Part shown: positions 7,227 to 16,265 of the stretch, in pieces
Layout: each line of letters starts with the position of its first letter
Position numbering within the stretch: the first letter of the stretch is position 1
DNA from: Nocardioides sp.
GTDB taxonomy: Bacteria > Actinomycetota > Actinomycetes > Propionibacteriales > Nocardioidaceae
NCBI RefSeq assembly: GCF_030149505.1
Contig: NZ_JASBRN010000003.1
Coordinates: forward strand, 1-47,607
Reading direction: 5' to 3'
DNA: 47,607 nucleotides
Program-made: the position numbers and the translations under genes
Notes under the pieces: model-generated
Databases searched by the model: none
What the model saw: the letters and a program-made list of their open reading frames with translations, nothing else
Told to the model about the DNA's origin: nothing

Positions 7227-8744
7227 TCACATGCTCACGTCGAGCCGCGCGGCGGTGCCGCGGGACGACGTGAGCGGGTCGGCCGGGCGGGGGGTCCCCG
7301 CGCCCTGGCTGCCGTCCCTGGCGGTGGTGTCGACCTGCGTCCGTGCGGGTCGCCCTGCGTCCCGGTCGCCGGCCTGGGGCCGGTCGCCGGGGGTCTGGTG
7401 GTCCGACGCCTGGCCGGCGTCGGTCTGCGTCGACGGCGCGCCGCCGTCGTACGTCGTGCCCTGGTCGGGGCGGGCCTGGTGCAGCACCGCGACCTGGGTC
7501 TCGCCGGCGGGTCGGCCGGCGGCGGCACCGAGCGCGCGCTGGAGCTCGGGCAGGCCGTCGCTCAGCGCCACGCGGGCGTCCTCGCTGCCGGTCGCCATCC
7601 GGACCCGGACGCCGCCCGGGTGGACGGTCAGGGTGATCCGGACGTCGCCGAGGTGCTCGGGGTCCAGGCGCAGCACCATGCGGTGCGTGCCGGGGCCGGC
7701 CTGCACGAGCCGGGTCAGCTCGGGCACGACCTGGGCGGCCGCGCTGCGGGTCACCTGGGTCGTGGGCTGGGCCTCGGTCGCGCGGGTCGCCTGGGCGGCG
7801 TCGATGACCGGGGTGGCCTGGGTGCCCTGGACCAGGGTCGGGCCGGGAGCGTCGGCGGCGCGCGCGGCGGTGTCGGTGCCGCGGCCGGTGCCCTGGGTGC
7901 CCTCGGACGTCATCCGTCCTGCCTCGGCGGCCGTCCCGTCCGCATGACGTCCCGGGGCGGGCTCGTCGGTGGGTCGCGGCGCGGCCGGGGTGAGCTGTGC
8001 GTGGTCGACCGGTGCCGGGGCGGGTTCGGTCGAGGGCGCACCGCTCACGGTGGGGGCTGTGGGGAGTGGTGCCTGGTCGACCGGTGCCGGGGCGGGTCCG
8101 GTCGAGGGCGCACCGCCCGCGGCGGGGGTGGTGGGAAGCGGTGCGTGGTCAACCGGTGCGGGTGCCGGATCGGTCGAGGAGTCACCGCTCACCGCGGAGT
8201 TCGCCGCGGGGGTGGTGAGCGGGGACAGCCCCAGGGCCGCGGCCAGGGCCGGCGCGGCGACCGGCAGGGGTACGGCGGTGGCGACCGCCCCGGCCAGCGC
8301 GGCGGCGTCCGCGGCGGTGCTCGCGTCGGCACCCGGCTCGGCGCCCACTGCAGTGCCCGGCTCGGTGCCGGCGAGCCCCTCGTCCGCCGCGGCGGCCAGG
8401 GCATCAGTGGTGCCCGGCAGCACGTCGTCCGCGGCGACGGAGAGCCCGCTGACGGCCATGGCTGCGGCGACGTGCGCGGTGCCTGGGCTGGCGGCGGCCG
8501 CAGGGGGGAAAGGGGTCCCGAGGCCGTCGCCCGTCGCGGGGCCGACGGGATCGGCGGCCTCGAGGGCGGTGTCGCCGGCGAGACCCGTCGTGGCGCCCAG
8601 CACGGCCTCCACGAGGGTCGCGAAGACGTCGGCGCTGGAGCCCGTGGAGCCCGTGGAGCCCGCGCCGGCACCGGACGAGCCGGAGCCGGAGGGGCCGGCG
8701 GACGAAGTGGTCGCAACAGAGGTCGGGAGCGGTGCGATGGTCAT
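7227..8744 (-). CDS. fliK: Hook-length control protein FliK
   Basis: 505 residues, mostly low-complexity Ala/Pro/Thr/Ser, which is normal for this molecular ruler. The conserved C-terminal domain is at about 335-430: QAGPGTHRMVLRLDPEHLGD followed by VRITLTVHPGGVRVRM. It switches export from hook to filament substrates by acting on FlhB. Residues around 185-260 consist of three 24-residue tandem repeats (consensus SGxPSTxPAPAPVDxAPLP) encoded by 72-bp units. The start codon shares one base with the stop of the hydrolase gene (TGATG). Confidence 0.85.
   Translation of the reverse strand: MTIAPLPTSVATTSSAGPSGSGSSGAGAGSTGSTGSSADVFATLVEAVLGATTGLAGDTALEAADPVGPATGDGLGTPFPPAAAASPGTAHVAAAMAVSGLSVAADDVLPGTTDALAAAADEGLAGTEPGTAVGAEPGADASTAADAAALAGAVATAVPLPVAAPALAAALGLSPLTTPAANSAVSGDSSTDPAPAPVDHAPLPTTPAAGGAPSTGPAPAPVDQAPLPTAPTVSGAPSTEPAPAPVDHAQLTPAAPRPTDEPAPGRHADGTAAEAGRMTSEGTQGTGRGTDTAARAADAPGPTLVQGTQATPVIDAAQATRATEAQPTTQVTRSAAAQVVPELTRLVQAGPGTHRMVLRLDPEHLGDVRITLTVHPGGVRVRMATGSEDARVALSDGLPELQRALGAAAGRPAGETQVAVLHQARPDQGTTYDGGAPSTQTDAGQASDHQTPGDRPQAGDRDAGRPARTQVDTTARDGSQGAGTPRPADPLTSSRGTAARLDVSM
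7994..8188. repeat. Three tandem 72-bp palindromic coding repeats in fliK
   Basis: Cores at 7994-8044, 8066-8116 and 8138-8188, each exactly 51 bp: 17-base arm, 17-base loop, 17-base arm, with 21 bp between cores. Copy 3 has GCGGTGCGTGGTCAACC and GGTCGAGGAGTCACCGC as arms; the arms of each copy pair at most positions. The units stay in the fliK frame. The same design occurs twice in cheA. Confidence 0.85.
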
Positions 8745-9718
8745 CAGGCCCCCTGGACCAGGGCGAGGATCTTGGACACGTAGCCCTGGGTCTCGGCGTA
8801 CGGCGGGATGCCGTCGTAGCGCAGGACCGCGCCGGGACCGGCGTTGTAGCCGGCCAGCGCGTGGTCGATCCGGCCGAAGCGGTCGAGCAGGTCGCGCATG
8901 AGTCGCGCGGCGCCGTCGACCGACTGCGTCGGGTCGAAGGGATCGGTCACGCCGAGGCCCTTGGCCGTCCCGGGCATCAGCTGCATGAGGCCCTGCGCGC
9001 CGGCGGGGCTGACGGCCGCGGGGTCGAAGTTGGACTCGGTGCGGGCCATGGCGGCCAGGAGCACCGGGTCGACGCCGTACTGCCTGCCGGCGGCGTTGAA
9101 GAGGTCGGCGTACGGGACGCCGGCGACGCTCGAGGTCGAGGACGGCGCTGCGACGGGCGCGCTCGAGGTGACCGGCGAGTCGGGCAGCACGCGACGGATG
9201 TAGTCGGGAGTGCCCAGTCCTGCGTCCTCGATGCTGATGATCCGGATGTCGAGCCCGGTGCGAGGGGCATCGAGGATCATCCCGTCCCCGAGGTACATCG
9301 CGATGTGGTCAGCGCCCACGTTGCGCGAGGAATTGTCCCACGCGACGAGGTCTCCGGGGCGGGCCTCGGCCAAGGAGCCCACCTCGACCCCGGCGCGGGC
9401 CTGGTCGGCGGAGACCCTGGGCAGGTCGACGCCGTACTTGCCGTAGACGTACTGGAGTAGACCTGAGCAGTCCATGCCACCGTCCGCGGGTGAGCTGCCG
9501 CCCCAGACGTAGGGCATGCCGACGTACTTCTTCGCCTCCGCGATCACCGCGTCGGCGGTGGTGGTCGAGCTCGTGGCGGGCGCGCCGGTGGGGGAGTACG
9601 CCGCGGTCGCACCCGTCATCATCTGTGCGAACTGCGCACCGTTCATCGACGTGGGCGCGAGTTGCTGGAGCTGCCCCTGGATCTGCGCGATCCGGGCCTC
9701 GACGGAGGCGATGCTCAT
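8744..9718 (-). CDS. Peptidoglycan hydrolase with NlpC/P60 and lytic transglycosylase domains
   Basis: 324 residues. A short N-terminal coiled region resembling flagellar-operon proteins (ARIAQIQGQLQQL) comes first. The NlpC/P60 endopeptidase domain (about 55-182) has catalytic Cys84 in GGMDCSGLLQYVYG and His138 in GADHIAMYLG. A Ser-rich linker leads to an SLT transglycosylase domain (about 203-320) with Glu228 in MARTESNFDP, then GAQGLMQLMPGTA and LAGYNAGPGAV. Two cuts of the wall, peptide and glycan, are thus joined. No signal peptide is visible, so export through the flagellar apparatus, as for FlgJ, is likely. It sits between fliJ and fliK and probably clears the wall for the rod. Confidence 0.9.
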   Translation of the reverse strand: MSIASVEARIAQIQGQLQQLAPTSMNGAQFAQMMTGATAAYSPTGAPATSSTTTADAVIAEAKKYVGMPYVWGGSSPADGGMDCSGLLQYVYGKYGVDLPRVSADQARAGVEVGSLAEARPGDLVAWDNSSRNVGADHIAMYLGDGMILDAPRTGLDIRIISIEDAGLGTPDYIRRVLPDSPVTSSAPVAAPSSTSSVAGVPYADLFNAAGRQYGVDPVLLAAMARTESNFDPAAVSPAGAQGLMQLMPGTAKGLGVTDPFDPTQSVDGAARLMRDLLDRFGRIDHALAGYNAGPGAVLRYDGIPPYAETQGYVSKILALVQGA

Positions 9719-10206
9719 GCGGCACCCCCGTGCGTGGCGTGGCCGTGTGCCTGCTGGGCCTGCGCGCGGCGCAGCCAGCCCTGCGAGGCGACCTCGTCGA
9801 GGTCGCGGTCCTCGGCACGGCGACGCTCGACGCGGCGCTCGGCGGCGCGGCGCTCCAGCAGGCCCTCGACGGCGCCCAGGCGGGAGCGGTCGGCCTGCCA
9901 GCGCGCGTCGGCGTCCATGGCGACGGTCTGCGCGACCGAGAGCCGTGCGCGCTCGGCGACCAGGCTCTCGCGCACCGCGGTCAGCGACTCGCGCAGCGCG
10001 ACGAAGGTCGCCATGTCGCGCAGGTCCCCGGCCACGAACGACCCGTGCTCACGCAGGGCGGTCTCGAGCTCGGCGACGCGCGCCTCGCGGGCGCGCAGGT
10101 CCTGCAGCGCCTCGACCAGGCCGAGCCGGCTGTCGTGCTCGCGGACCTCGCGGACCCGGGCGACGGCGGCCAGCCCGCGGTCGGCGGGGTGGGTACGCCG
10201 GCTCAT
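9715..10206 (-). CDS. fliJ: Flagellar export chaperone/ATPase stalk protein FliJ
   Basis: 163 residues, almost wholly helical and charged (Arg/Glu/Ala-rich coiled coil), with LAAVARVREVREHDSRLGL at the start. FliJ is the stalk inside the FliI ring. Identification rests on composition, length and its place straight after fliI, since the family is poorly conserved. The ATG at 10206 forms an ATGA with the fliI stop; a longer in-frame start at 10266 would overlap fliI by 60 bp and is less likely. Confidence 0.8.
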   Translation of the reverse strand: MSRRTHPADRGLAAVARVREVREHDSRLGLVEALQDLRAREARVAELETALREHGSFVAGDLRDMATFVALRESLTAVRESLVAERARLSVAQTVAMDADARWQADRSRLGAVEGLLERRAAERRVERRRAEDRDLDEVASQGWLRRAQAQQAHGHATHGGAA

Positions 10207-11606
10207 CGGCCCGCCCCCGGGAGGGCTGCGGGGCCGTCGGCGACCAGCGCGTGCAGGTCGGCCCACGTGTCGGCGACGGGGGTCTGGTCGTCCATCGACT
10301 GGCGCAGGAAGGCGTCGATGCGCGGCATCCGCGCGATGGCGCGGTCGGCCTCGGGGTCGGTGCCCGAGACGTAGGCGCCGATCTCGACGAGCTCCTTGAC
10401 GTCGCGGTGCGCGGCCAGCATCCGCCGCAGCGCGACCGCGTCGGCGCGCTGCTCGGGGGTGGTCACGGCACCGGTGACGCGCGAGATGGACTCCAGGACG
10501 TCGATCGAGGGGAAGTGGCCGGCGGTGGCGAGGCGGCGGGTCAGCACGACGTGGCCGTCCAGGATCGAGCGGGCGGTGTCACCGATCGGGTCCTGGAGGT
10601 CGTCGCCCTCCACCAGCACGGTGTAGAGCCCGGTGATCGAACCGGTCGCGGAGGTGCCGGCGCGCTCGAGCAGGCGCGGCATCAGGTTGAAGACGCTGGG
10701 CGGGTAGCCGCGGGTCGTGGGCGGCTCGCCGGCCGACAGGCCGATCTCGCGCTGGGCCATCGCGACGCGGGTCAGGCTGTCCATCATCAGCACCACGTCG
10801 CGACCGGCGTCGCGGAAGGACTCCGCGATCCGGGTGGCGACGAAGGCCGAGCGGACCCGCTCCACGGGCGGGGCGTCGGAGGTGGCGACCACGACGACCG
10901 AGCGGGCCAGGCCCTCGGGGCCGAGGTCGTTCTCGATGAACTCGCGGACCTCGCGACCACGCTCGCCGACCAGGGCGATCACCGAGACCTCGGCGTCGGT
11001 GCCGCGGGCGATCATCGACAGCAGGCTGGACTTGCCGACGCCCGAGCCGGCCATGATGCCGATGCGCTGGCCGCGGCCGCAGGGGACCAAGGAGTCCAGG
11101 GCGCGCACGCCCAGGCCGAGCTGGCGGCTGATCGTCGGGCGGGACAGGGCGTCCGGGGCGTTGCCGTCGACGTCGACCAGCGACATGCCGGCCAGTGAAC
11201 CGAGGTGCGGACCACCGTCGATCGGGCGACCGAGGCCGTCGAGCACGCGGCCACGCAGGGCCTCGCCGACGCGGATCTTCAGCGGGCCACCGGTGTGACG
11301 GACGTAGGCCCCGACCTGGATGCCGGTCAGCCTGCCCAGCGGCAGGCAGACCAGGCCCTCGGTGCTGGAGGCGACGACCTCGACCAGGACCGGCGGGGTC
11401 GCCTGGACCTCCAGCAGGTCGCCGACGGCGGCGCGCAGGCCGGTGACCTGCAGGTGCAGACCGACCATCTCCGAGATCCGGCCCAGGCCGAGCGGACGGA
11501 TGGCGGCCAGGGCGCGCGAGCGGTTCGCGGCGAGCGCTGCCTGGGCGCGGGAGGCACCGGCACCGGCACCGGCACCTGGCAGGCCGGACAGAGGCACGGC
11601 GCTCAC
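10203..11606 (-). CDS. fliI: Flagellum-specific ATPase FliI
   Basis: 467 residues, F1-beta-like ATPase that energises flagellar export. Walker A is GSGVGKSS at 187-194; the family block ALVGERGREVREFIENDLG follows, then Walker B VVLMMDSLTRVAMAQREIG and LSAGEPPTTRGYPPSVF. The export-ATPase C-terminal helical domain ends the protein. The Ala/Gly-rich first 20 residues are weakly conserved. Gene order fliF-G-H-I-J is standard. Confidence 0.96.
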   Translation of the reverse strand: MSAVPLSGLPGAGAGAGASRAQAALAANRSRALAAIRPLGLGRISEMVGLHLQVTGLRAAVGDLLEVQATPPVLVEVVASSTEGLVCLPLGRLTGIQVGAYVRHTGGPLKIRVGEALRGRVLDGLGRPIDGGPHLGSLAGMSLVDVDGNAPDALSRPTISRQLGLGVRALDSLVPCGRGQRIGIMAGSGVGKSSLLSMIARGTDAEVSVIALVGERGREVREFIENDLGPEGLARSVVVVATSDAPPVERVRSAFVATRIAESFRDAGRDVVLMMDSLTRVAMAQREIGLSAGEPPTTRGYPPSVFNLMPRLLERAGTSATGSITGLYTVLVEGDDLQDPIGDTARSILDGHVVLTRRLATAGHFPSIDVLESISRVTGAVTTPEQRADAVALRRMLAAHRDVKELVEIGAYVSGTDPEADRAIARMPRIDAFLRQSMDDQTPVADTWADLHALVADGPAALPGAGR

Positions 11607-12319
11607 GACAGCACCTCGCGGACCCGGTCGAGGGCGCTACGGATCCGCAGGTCGACGGCCTCGACGGTGGACTCGACCAGCGCGTCGTGCCGGTCGAGCG
11701 TGGGGTCGGCCACCACGGTGACGCCCTGCTCGCGCAGGGTGGCGGTGGCGGGCTCGCCCGCCACCGACGGCGCGAGCCGCACCGTCACGGGCAGGCCCTG
11801 CGGCAGGACGGCCAGGGCCCGTCGTACGACGTCGCCGACCGGGTCGGCGGCCGTGGTCAGCTCGTGGCCGACCAGGGTCTCGGTGAGCTCGAGGGCCAGC
11901 GCGAGCGCGTGCTCCTCGACCTCGGCGGTCGTGGCCGCGACCTGCTGCTGCAGGACGGCGGCGGCCCGTGCCAGGCCCTCGACCGCGGCCCGGTGCTCGG
12001 CGTCGCGACGGGCCTCGGCCTCGCGGTGGGCCTGCTCCAGCTCCGCCCGCTGGGCGGCGGCCTCGGTGGCAGCCTCGCGGCGGCCCTCGGCCCAGCCGGT
12101 GGCGTAGCCCTGGGCGCGCGCGGCGGCCCGGGTGGTCTCGGCGAGCCCCGAGAGGACCTCCTCGGTGACCGGGTCGCCCAGCCCGCGCTCCCCGCCGAAG
12201 CGGGTCCAGGTACCGGTGCGCAGCTCGGGAGTGCTCAGCAGCCCGACGGCCGCCGCCTGCTCCCCGCGGAGCACGCGCCCGTCGAGGTCGGCCAGCACGC
12301 TCTCAGTCGACGAACTCAA
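11603..12319 (-). CDS. fliH: Flagellar export stator protein FliH
   Basis: 238 residues. A long Ala/Glu/Arg helical region (about 60-130, AEGRREAATEAAAQRAELEQ) is followed by the V-ATPase E-subunit-like C-terminal domain (LALELTETLVGHELTTAADP, then ALAVLPQGLPVTVRLAP). FliH dimers tether FliI to the C-ring FliN. The start overlaps the fliG end by 17 bp in a different frame, consistent with coupled translation; downstream starts cannot be excluded. Confidence 0.85.
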   Translation of the reverse strand: MSSSTESVLADLDGRVLRGEQAAAVGLLSTPELRTGTWTRFGGERGLGDPVTEEVLSGLAETTRAAARAQGYATGWAEGRREAATEAAAQRAELEQAHREAEARRDAEHRAAVEGLARAAAVLQQQVAATTAEVEEHALALALELTETLVGHELTTAADPVGDVVRRALAVLPQGLPVTVRLAPSVAGEPATATLREQGVTVVADPTLDRHDALVESTVEAVDLRIRSALDRVREVLS

Positions 12320-13331
12320 CGTCGCCCCCCGCCCGCCGGATCATGATCTCGCCGCGCTCCTCGAGCTGGCGGATCGTGCGGATGATGGCCTGCTGCGCCT
12401 CCTCGACCTGGGAGAGGCGGACCGGCCCGAGCAGGTCGATCTCCTCCACGAGTCCCTCGGCGGCACGGCTGGAGAGGTTGCGCGTGATCTTCTCGCGCAC
12501 GGCCTGCGAGACGCCCTTGAGCGCCAGGGCCAGCGAGGAGACCTCGACCTGGCGCAGCACCTGCTGCACCGAGCGGTCGTCGAGGCTGGTGATGTCCTCG
12601 AACATGAACATCCGGCTCTTGACCTCCTCGGCCAGCGCCGGGTCGAGCGCCTCGAGGCCCTCGACGATCGAGCGCTCGGTCGAGCGGTCGGAGCAGTTGA
12701 TGATGTTGACCATCTGGTCCAGGCCGCCGACGCGCGACATGTCCTGCGGCTGGAGCATCGAGGAGAGCTTGCGCTCCAGGGTGCTCTCGACGGCCTTGAC
12801 GATGTCGGGGGACGTGCGGTCCATGACCGCGATCCGGTGGGCGACCTGCGCCTGCTGCTCCGCCGGCAGGCCGGAGAGCAGCAGCGAGGCCTTGTCCGGG
12901 GTCATGTGCGCCAGGACCAGCGCGATCACCTGGGGGTGCTCCTCGACGATGAAGGAGCGCAGCTGGGCGGGGTCGGCCTGGTGCAGGAACTGGAAGGGCA
13001 TCTGCACCGCGGCGGCGTGCAGGCGCTCGATGATCTGGGCGGCGCGCTCGGGGCCGAGGGACTGCTCCAGCAGGGCCTGGGCGAAGCCGAGGCCGCCGCG
13101 GGCCATGTGCTCGCGGGCCATGAGCATGTCGCGGAACTCCAGGGCCACCGCCTCGGACTCCGCGACGCTGACCGAGTCCAGCATCGCGATCTCGGCGGTG
13201 ATCGCCTCGACCTCGTGCTCGTCGAGGCCGCTCAGGACCTTGGCGGCCTGGTTCTTGCCGAGCTGCACCAGCAGGATCGCGGCCTTGCGGGCACCGAGGG
13301 TCTGGATCGGGCTCTTGGTCAGGGTGCTCAT
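12303..13331 (-). CDS. fliG: Flagellar motor switch protein FliG
   Basis: 342 residues, full length for the family. The N-terminal domain (TLGARKAAILLVQLGKNQAA) binds FliF; the middle domain carries the EHPQ motif (VEEHPQVIALVLAHM) that binds FliM; the C-terminal domain has the charged torque helix (LGPVRLSQVEEAQQAIIRTI). FMFEDITSLDDRSVQQVLRQ is a strong family match. The start codon shares a base with the fliF stop (TGATG). Confidence 0.96.
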   Translation of the reverse strand: MSTLTKSPIQTLGARKAAILLVQLGKNQAAKVLSGLDEHEVEAITAEIAMLDSVSVAESEAVALEFRDMLMAREHMARGGLGFAQALLEQSLGPERAAQIIERLHAAAVQMPFQFLHQADPAQLRSFIVEEHPQVIALVLAHMTPDKASLLLSGLPAEQQAQVAHRIAVMDRTSPDIVKAVESTLERKLSSMLQPQDMSRVGGLDQMVNIINCSDRSTERSIVEGLEALDPALAEEVKSRMFMFEDITSLDDRSVQQVLRQVEVSSLALALKGVSQAVREKITRNLSSRAAEGLVEEIDLLGPVRLSQVEEAQQAIIRTIRQLEERGEIMIRRAGGDVEFVD

Positions 13332-14899
13332 CAGCGCTCCACCAGCCAGCCGCGGAGCAGGGCGGCCACGTCGTCGGGCTGGCGCTCGATCAGGGCGCTG
13401 AGCTCCTCACGCACGTTGGACTCCTCGATGTGCTCGGCCTCGGCCAGCGCCAGGGTGGCGGCGGCCGGCGCCTCGATGGCCTGTCTCTCCTGGCGCAGCT
13501 GCTCGACGACGTACGTCGTGGCCTGCTCGCGCTTCTTGTTGCGGCGGCGGGCCGAGAGCATGGCCAGCAGCAGGACCAGCAGGACCGCGCCGACCAGCGC
13601 GCCCTTCTCGATCAGGTCGGCCCGGGCGGCGGCCGCCTCGGCGGCCGCGGCGGCCTCGAGCTCGGCGGCCACGGACTCCTCGCCGCTGCGGTCGAACGGC
13701 ATGGTGACCACGCGGATGCTGTCGCCGCGGCGGCCGTCGATGCCGATCGCGTCGGCGATGAGGGTCCGCACGTCGGTGGCCGAGACCCCCTGCGTGGTGT
13801 TGGTGTCCAGGACGACGCCGACGTTGACCTTCTCCACCGAGCCCGGGGCGGTCTCGCGGGTCTCCACGACGGTGTCGACGCCGTTGGTGCGCGAGCTGGA
13901 GGAGTTGTTGTAGGCGCTGTCGCCGGCGGCGCCGGCACCCGTGTCGGTGCCCTGGTCGACGCCGACGACCCCGCCGACGCCCTCGGCGGCACCGGCGCCG
14001 GAGTAGGTCTCGCTGGACAGCGACTCCTGCAGCGCGGGGATCTCCTCGTCGGCGCGGTAGTCGGTGGTCTCGGTGACGGCCTTGTCGAAGTCGAGCTCGA
14101 CCGTGGCCTGCACCGTGGAGTTGCCCGGACCCACGACCCGGTCGAGCATCGCCTGGAGCCGGGCCCGGAGCTGGTCCTGGTAGGCCTCGGTCTGCTGGGT
14201 GCGCTCGGTCGCCACGGCCGAGGTGCTGCCGCCGGGGGAGGAGAGCACCTGGCCGCTGGAGTCGGCGACGGTGACGTTGTCGGGGTCCAGGCCGTCGATG
14301 CTGGAGGCGACGAGGTGGACGACCGCCTGGACCTGCTCGGGCGCGAGGGTGCTGCCCGGGTTGGTCTGCACGAGGACCGAGGCGGTGGCCGGCTGCTGCT
14401 CGTCGGTGAAGACGTCCTTCTGCGGGATCGCGAGGTGGACGACCGCGCCGTTGACGCCGTCGATCGCCTTGATGGTCGAGGCGAGCTCGCCCTCCATCGC
14501 CCGCTTGAAGTCGGTCTGCTCCTTGAACTCCGAGGTGGAGATGCCCTGGTCGTCGAGGATGGAGTAGCCGCCCTCGCTGGCCGTCGGCAGGCCCTCGCCC
14601 GAGAGCGTGATCCGGGTGCTGTACACGGCGTCGCGCGGGACCATGATCGTGCCCCCGCCGTCGGCCAACTCGTAGCCGATGCCCTGCGCCTCCAGCTCCT
14701 CGACGACCGCCGAGGCGTCGGCGGGCGCGAGGTTGGAGAAGAGCGGGGCGTAGGTCGGGGCCGAGGCCCAGCGGAAGACCATGAAGCCACCCAGCAGCAG
14801 CGCGGCGGTGCCGATGATCGCGACGACCTTCTGGCCGGCTGTGAACTGCTGGAACGTGGAACGGTGGCGGTTCATCGACCGCGTGAGGACGTCGCGCAT
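13331..14899 (-). CDS. fliF: MS-ring protein FliF
   Basis: 522 residues. A first membrane segment lies at about 28-46 (VAIIGTAALLLGGFMVFRWA), followed by the ring-building domains in the periplasmic-equivalent space (YAPLFSNLAPADASAVVEEL; KRAMEGELASTIKAIDGVNG; ASVLVQTNPGS). A second membrane segment at about 430-450 (LVGAVLLVLLLAMLSARRRN) precedes a cytoplasmic tail ending in AALLRGWLVE, the FliG-binding end. FliF nucleates the basal body. It overlaps fliE by one base. Confidence 0.95.
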   Translation of the reverse strand: MRDVLTRSMNRHRSTFQQFTAGQKVVAIIGTAALLLGGFMVFRWASAPTYAPLFSNLAPADASAVVEELEAQGIGYELADGGGTIMVPRDAVYSTRITLSGEGLPTASEGGYSILDDQGISTSEFKEQTDFKRAMEGELASTIKAIDGVNGAVVHLAIPQKDVFTDEQQPATASVLVQTNPGSTLAPEQVQAVVHLVASSIDGLDPDNVTVADSSGQVLSSPGGSTSAVATERTQQTEAYQDQLRARLQAMLDRVVGPGNSTVQATVELDFDKAVTETTDYRADEEIPALQESLSSETYSGAGAAEGVGGVVGVDQGTDTGAGAAGDSAYNNSSSSRTNGVDTVVETRETAPGSVEKVNVGVVLDTNTTQGVSATDVRTLIADAIGIDGRRGDSIRVVTMPFDRSGEESVAAELEAAAAAEAAAARADLIEKGALVGAVLLVLLLAMLSARRRNKKREQATTYVVEQLRQERQAIEAPAAATLALAEAEHIEESNVREELSALIERQPDDVAALLRGWLVER

Positions 14900-15258
14900 C
14901 AGACCTGCATCCGCATGATCTCGGTGAACGCCTCGACCGCCTTGTTGCGGATCGCGACGGTGACCTGGGTGGTGACCGCGGCCTGGGTGGCGGCGATCGT
15001 GTAGTCGTGGAGGTTCTGCAGGTCACCGGTGGCGGCCTGCACGGAGAGCTGGTCGGCGGTCTTCTGGACGCCGTCGAGGCGGTCCAGGCCGTCGAGCACG
15101 AGCTCGCCGAAGTCGGGTCCGGAGGAGCGCCCGGCACTCCCGGTGCCGCCGACCCCGCCGATGCCGCCGATCTCGGGCGCCGACGGGGGCGCGCTGGGGA
15201 CGGTCGGCGGGACGTACGGCGTGAAGCCGCTCATGCCCTCGATGCCGCTGACGCTCAT
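14899..15258 (-). CDS. fliE: Hook-basal body complex protein FliE
   Basis: 119 residues. The C-terminal 75 residues match FliE, the link between the MS ring and the rod ([50 protein letters not shown]). The first ~40 residues are a Gly/Pro/Ser-rich extension. The ATG overlaps the flgC stop in an ATGA. Confidence 0.9.
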   Translation of the reverse strand: MSVSGIEGMSGFTPYVPPTVPSAPPSAPEIGGIGGVGGTGSAGRSSGPDFGELVLDGLDRLDGVQKTADQLSVQAATGDLQNLHDYTIAATQAAVTTQVTVAIRNKAVEAFTEIMRMQV

Positions 15259-15644
15259 CGGCCGATCCCGACCGCGGTGGAGTAGGTGTCCTGCGCGAAC
15301 TTGGTCACCTGGGCGGAAGCCTGGAAGCCGCGCTGGGCCATGATCAGCTCCGACATCTGGTCCGACATGTCCATGTCGGGCAGGCGCACGTAGCCCTCCT
15401 CGTCGGCCAACGGGTGGTCCGGCTGGTAGGTCAGGCGGCCCTCGGCGTCGCTCAGCGCGATCTCGCGCACCCGCACCCCACCGTCGTCGCGGGACTCCGC
15501 GACCACGAGCTGAGCCTGGAAGGCGTCCTGGTCGGTGCCCCGCACGGTGCCGACGTTGGCGATGTTGTGCGCCAGCGCGTCCAGCCAGGTCTGGTGCATG
15601 CCCAGGCCGGAGCCGGCGATGCGCAGGGAGTCGAAGGCGCCCAT
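15255..15644 (-). CDS. flgC: Proximal rod protein FlgC
   Basis: 129 residues. The N-terminal rod signature is present ([20 protein letters not shown] and [11 protein letters not shown]), as is the C-terminal signature ([20 protein letters not shown]). It is a normal length for FlgC. The ATG at 15644 shares a base with the flgB stop (TGATG); a GTG one codon upstream is in frame but inside flgB's last codons. Confidence 0.93.
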   Translation of the reverse strand: MGAFDSLRIAGSGLGMHQTWLDALAHNIANVGTVRGTDQDAFQAQLVVAESRDDGGVRVREIALSDAEGRLTYQPDHPLADEEGYVRLPDMDMSDQMSELIMAQRGFQASAQVTKFAQDTYSTAVGIGR

Positions 15645-16042
15645 CACACGGCCCCGGCGACGGTCTTGACCAGGGCGAACCGGTCGGTCACCGCCCGGGC
15701 GACCATCTGGTACATGAACTGCGACTGCATCGCGGCGAGGGTCTCCTTGCGGAGGTCGACGTTGTTGCCGTTCTCACCGACCGGGGTGTTGGCGTCCAGC
15801 TCCATCGGCGCGGCGCCGCCGAGGCGGCGTGCCATGGCGCCCTCCGCGCCGGGGGCCCCACCGGGGCCGCCGATGGCGGAACGGAGCACGGACTCGAAGT
15901 CGACAGCCGTCGCGCGGAAGCCGGGGGTGTCGATGTTGGCCAGGTTGTCGGCGATGGTGTTCTGACGCTGCGACAGCCCGTCCAGGGCGAAGCCCAGGAT
16001 GGCCGACACGGAGTCGGAGACCGCGTACGACGGGACGGACAC
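15644..16042 (-). CDS. flgB: Proximal rod protein FlgB
   Basis: 132 residues, first gene of the basal-body operon. It has [20 protein letters not shown] followed by [14 protein letters not shown], the FlgB N-terminal signature. The C-terminus ([17 protein letters not shown]) is the matching rod end. It starts with GTG; AGGAG lies 5 bases before it. A sigma-28-type promoter is about 75 bp upstream. Confidence 0.93.
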   Translation of the reverse strand: MSVPSYAVSDSVSAILGFALDGLSQRQNTIADNLANIDTPGFRATAVDFESVLRSAIGGPGGAPGAEGAMARRLGGAAPMELDANTPVGENGNNVDLRKETLAAMQSQFMYQMVARAVTDRFALVKTVAGAV

Positions 16043-16118
16043 GACTACTCCTCACGCTGGTGCGAGGTGGCTGCCGGTCCGTCGGCGGAAGGGGTGAGCG
16101 TTCCGTGCTCGAGGTGGC

Positions 16119-16145
16119 TGATCGGCTCGTCCGCCGAGCACCTGA
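16119..16145 (-). promoter_or_regulatory. Sigma-28-type promoter of the flgB operon
   Basis: Minus strand reads TCAG-N15-GCCGATCA. The expected transcript start near 16112 gives a leader of about 70 bases. A palindrome lies 19 bp upstream of the -35 element. Confidence 0.65.
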
Positions 16146-16164
16146 GCGGAACTCCGAGATGTGT

Positions 16165-16177
16165 GGACCACTGGTCC
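16165..16177. promoter_or_regulatory. Palindrome GGACCACTGGTCC upstream of flgB
   Basis: Six-base inverted repeat with one central base. Together with its 3' neighbours (CGA) it resembles the GGGACCAAGGTCCCGA sites upstream of cheR/cheB and cheA. It may be an operator for a shared regulator (inference). Confidence 0.4.
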
Positions 16178-16265
16178 CGATACCCCCCGGGTGGACTACG
16201 TCGCCACACCGGACGGACGAGCTCCGCCTCGTGCGGGCGACGGCGTGCGTCGCGGGGCCGGACGT

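Noticed and set aside
7994..8188. CRISPR array
   Set aside because: Only three units, spacers of 21 bp that are themselves similar, and continuous coding through the region; no cas genes.
12303..12319. Frameshift at the fliG-fliH junction
   Set aside because: Both proteins are complete at their ends; a 17-bp overlap in different frames is normal for this compact operon.
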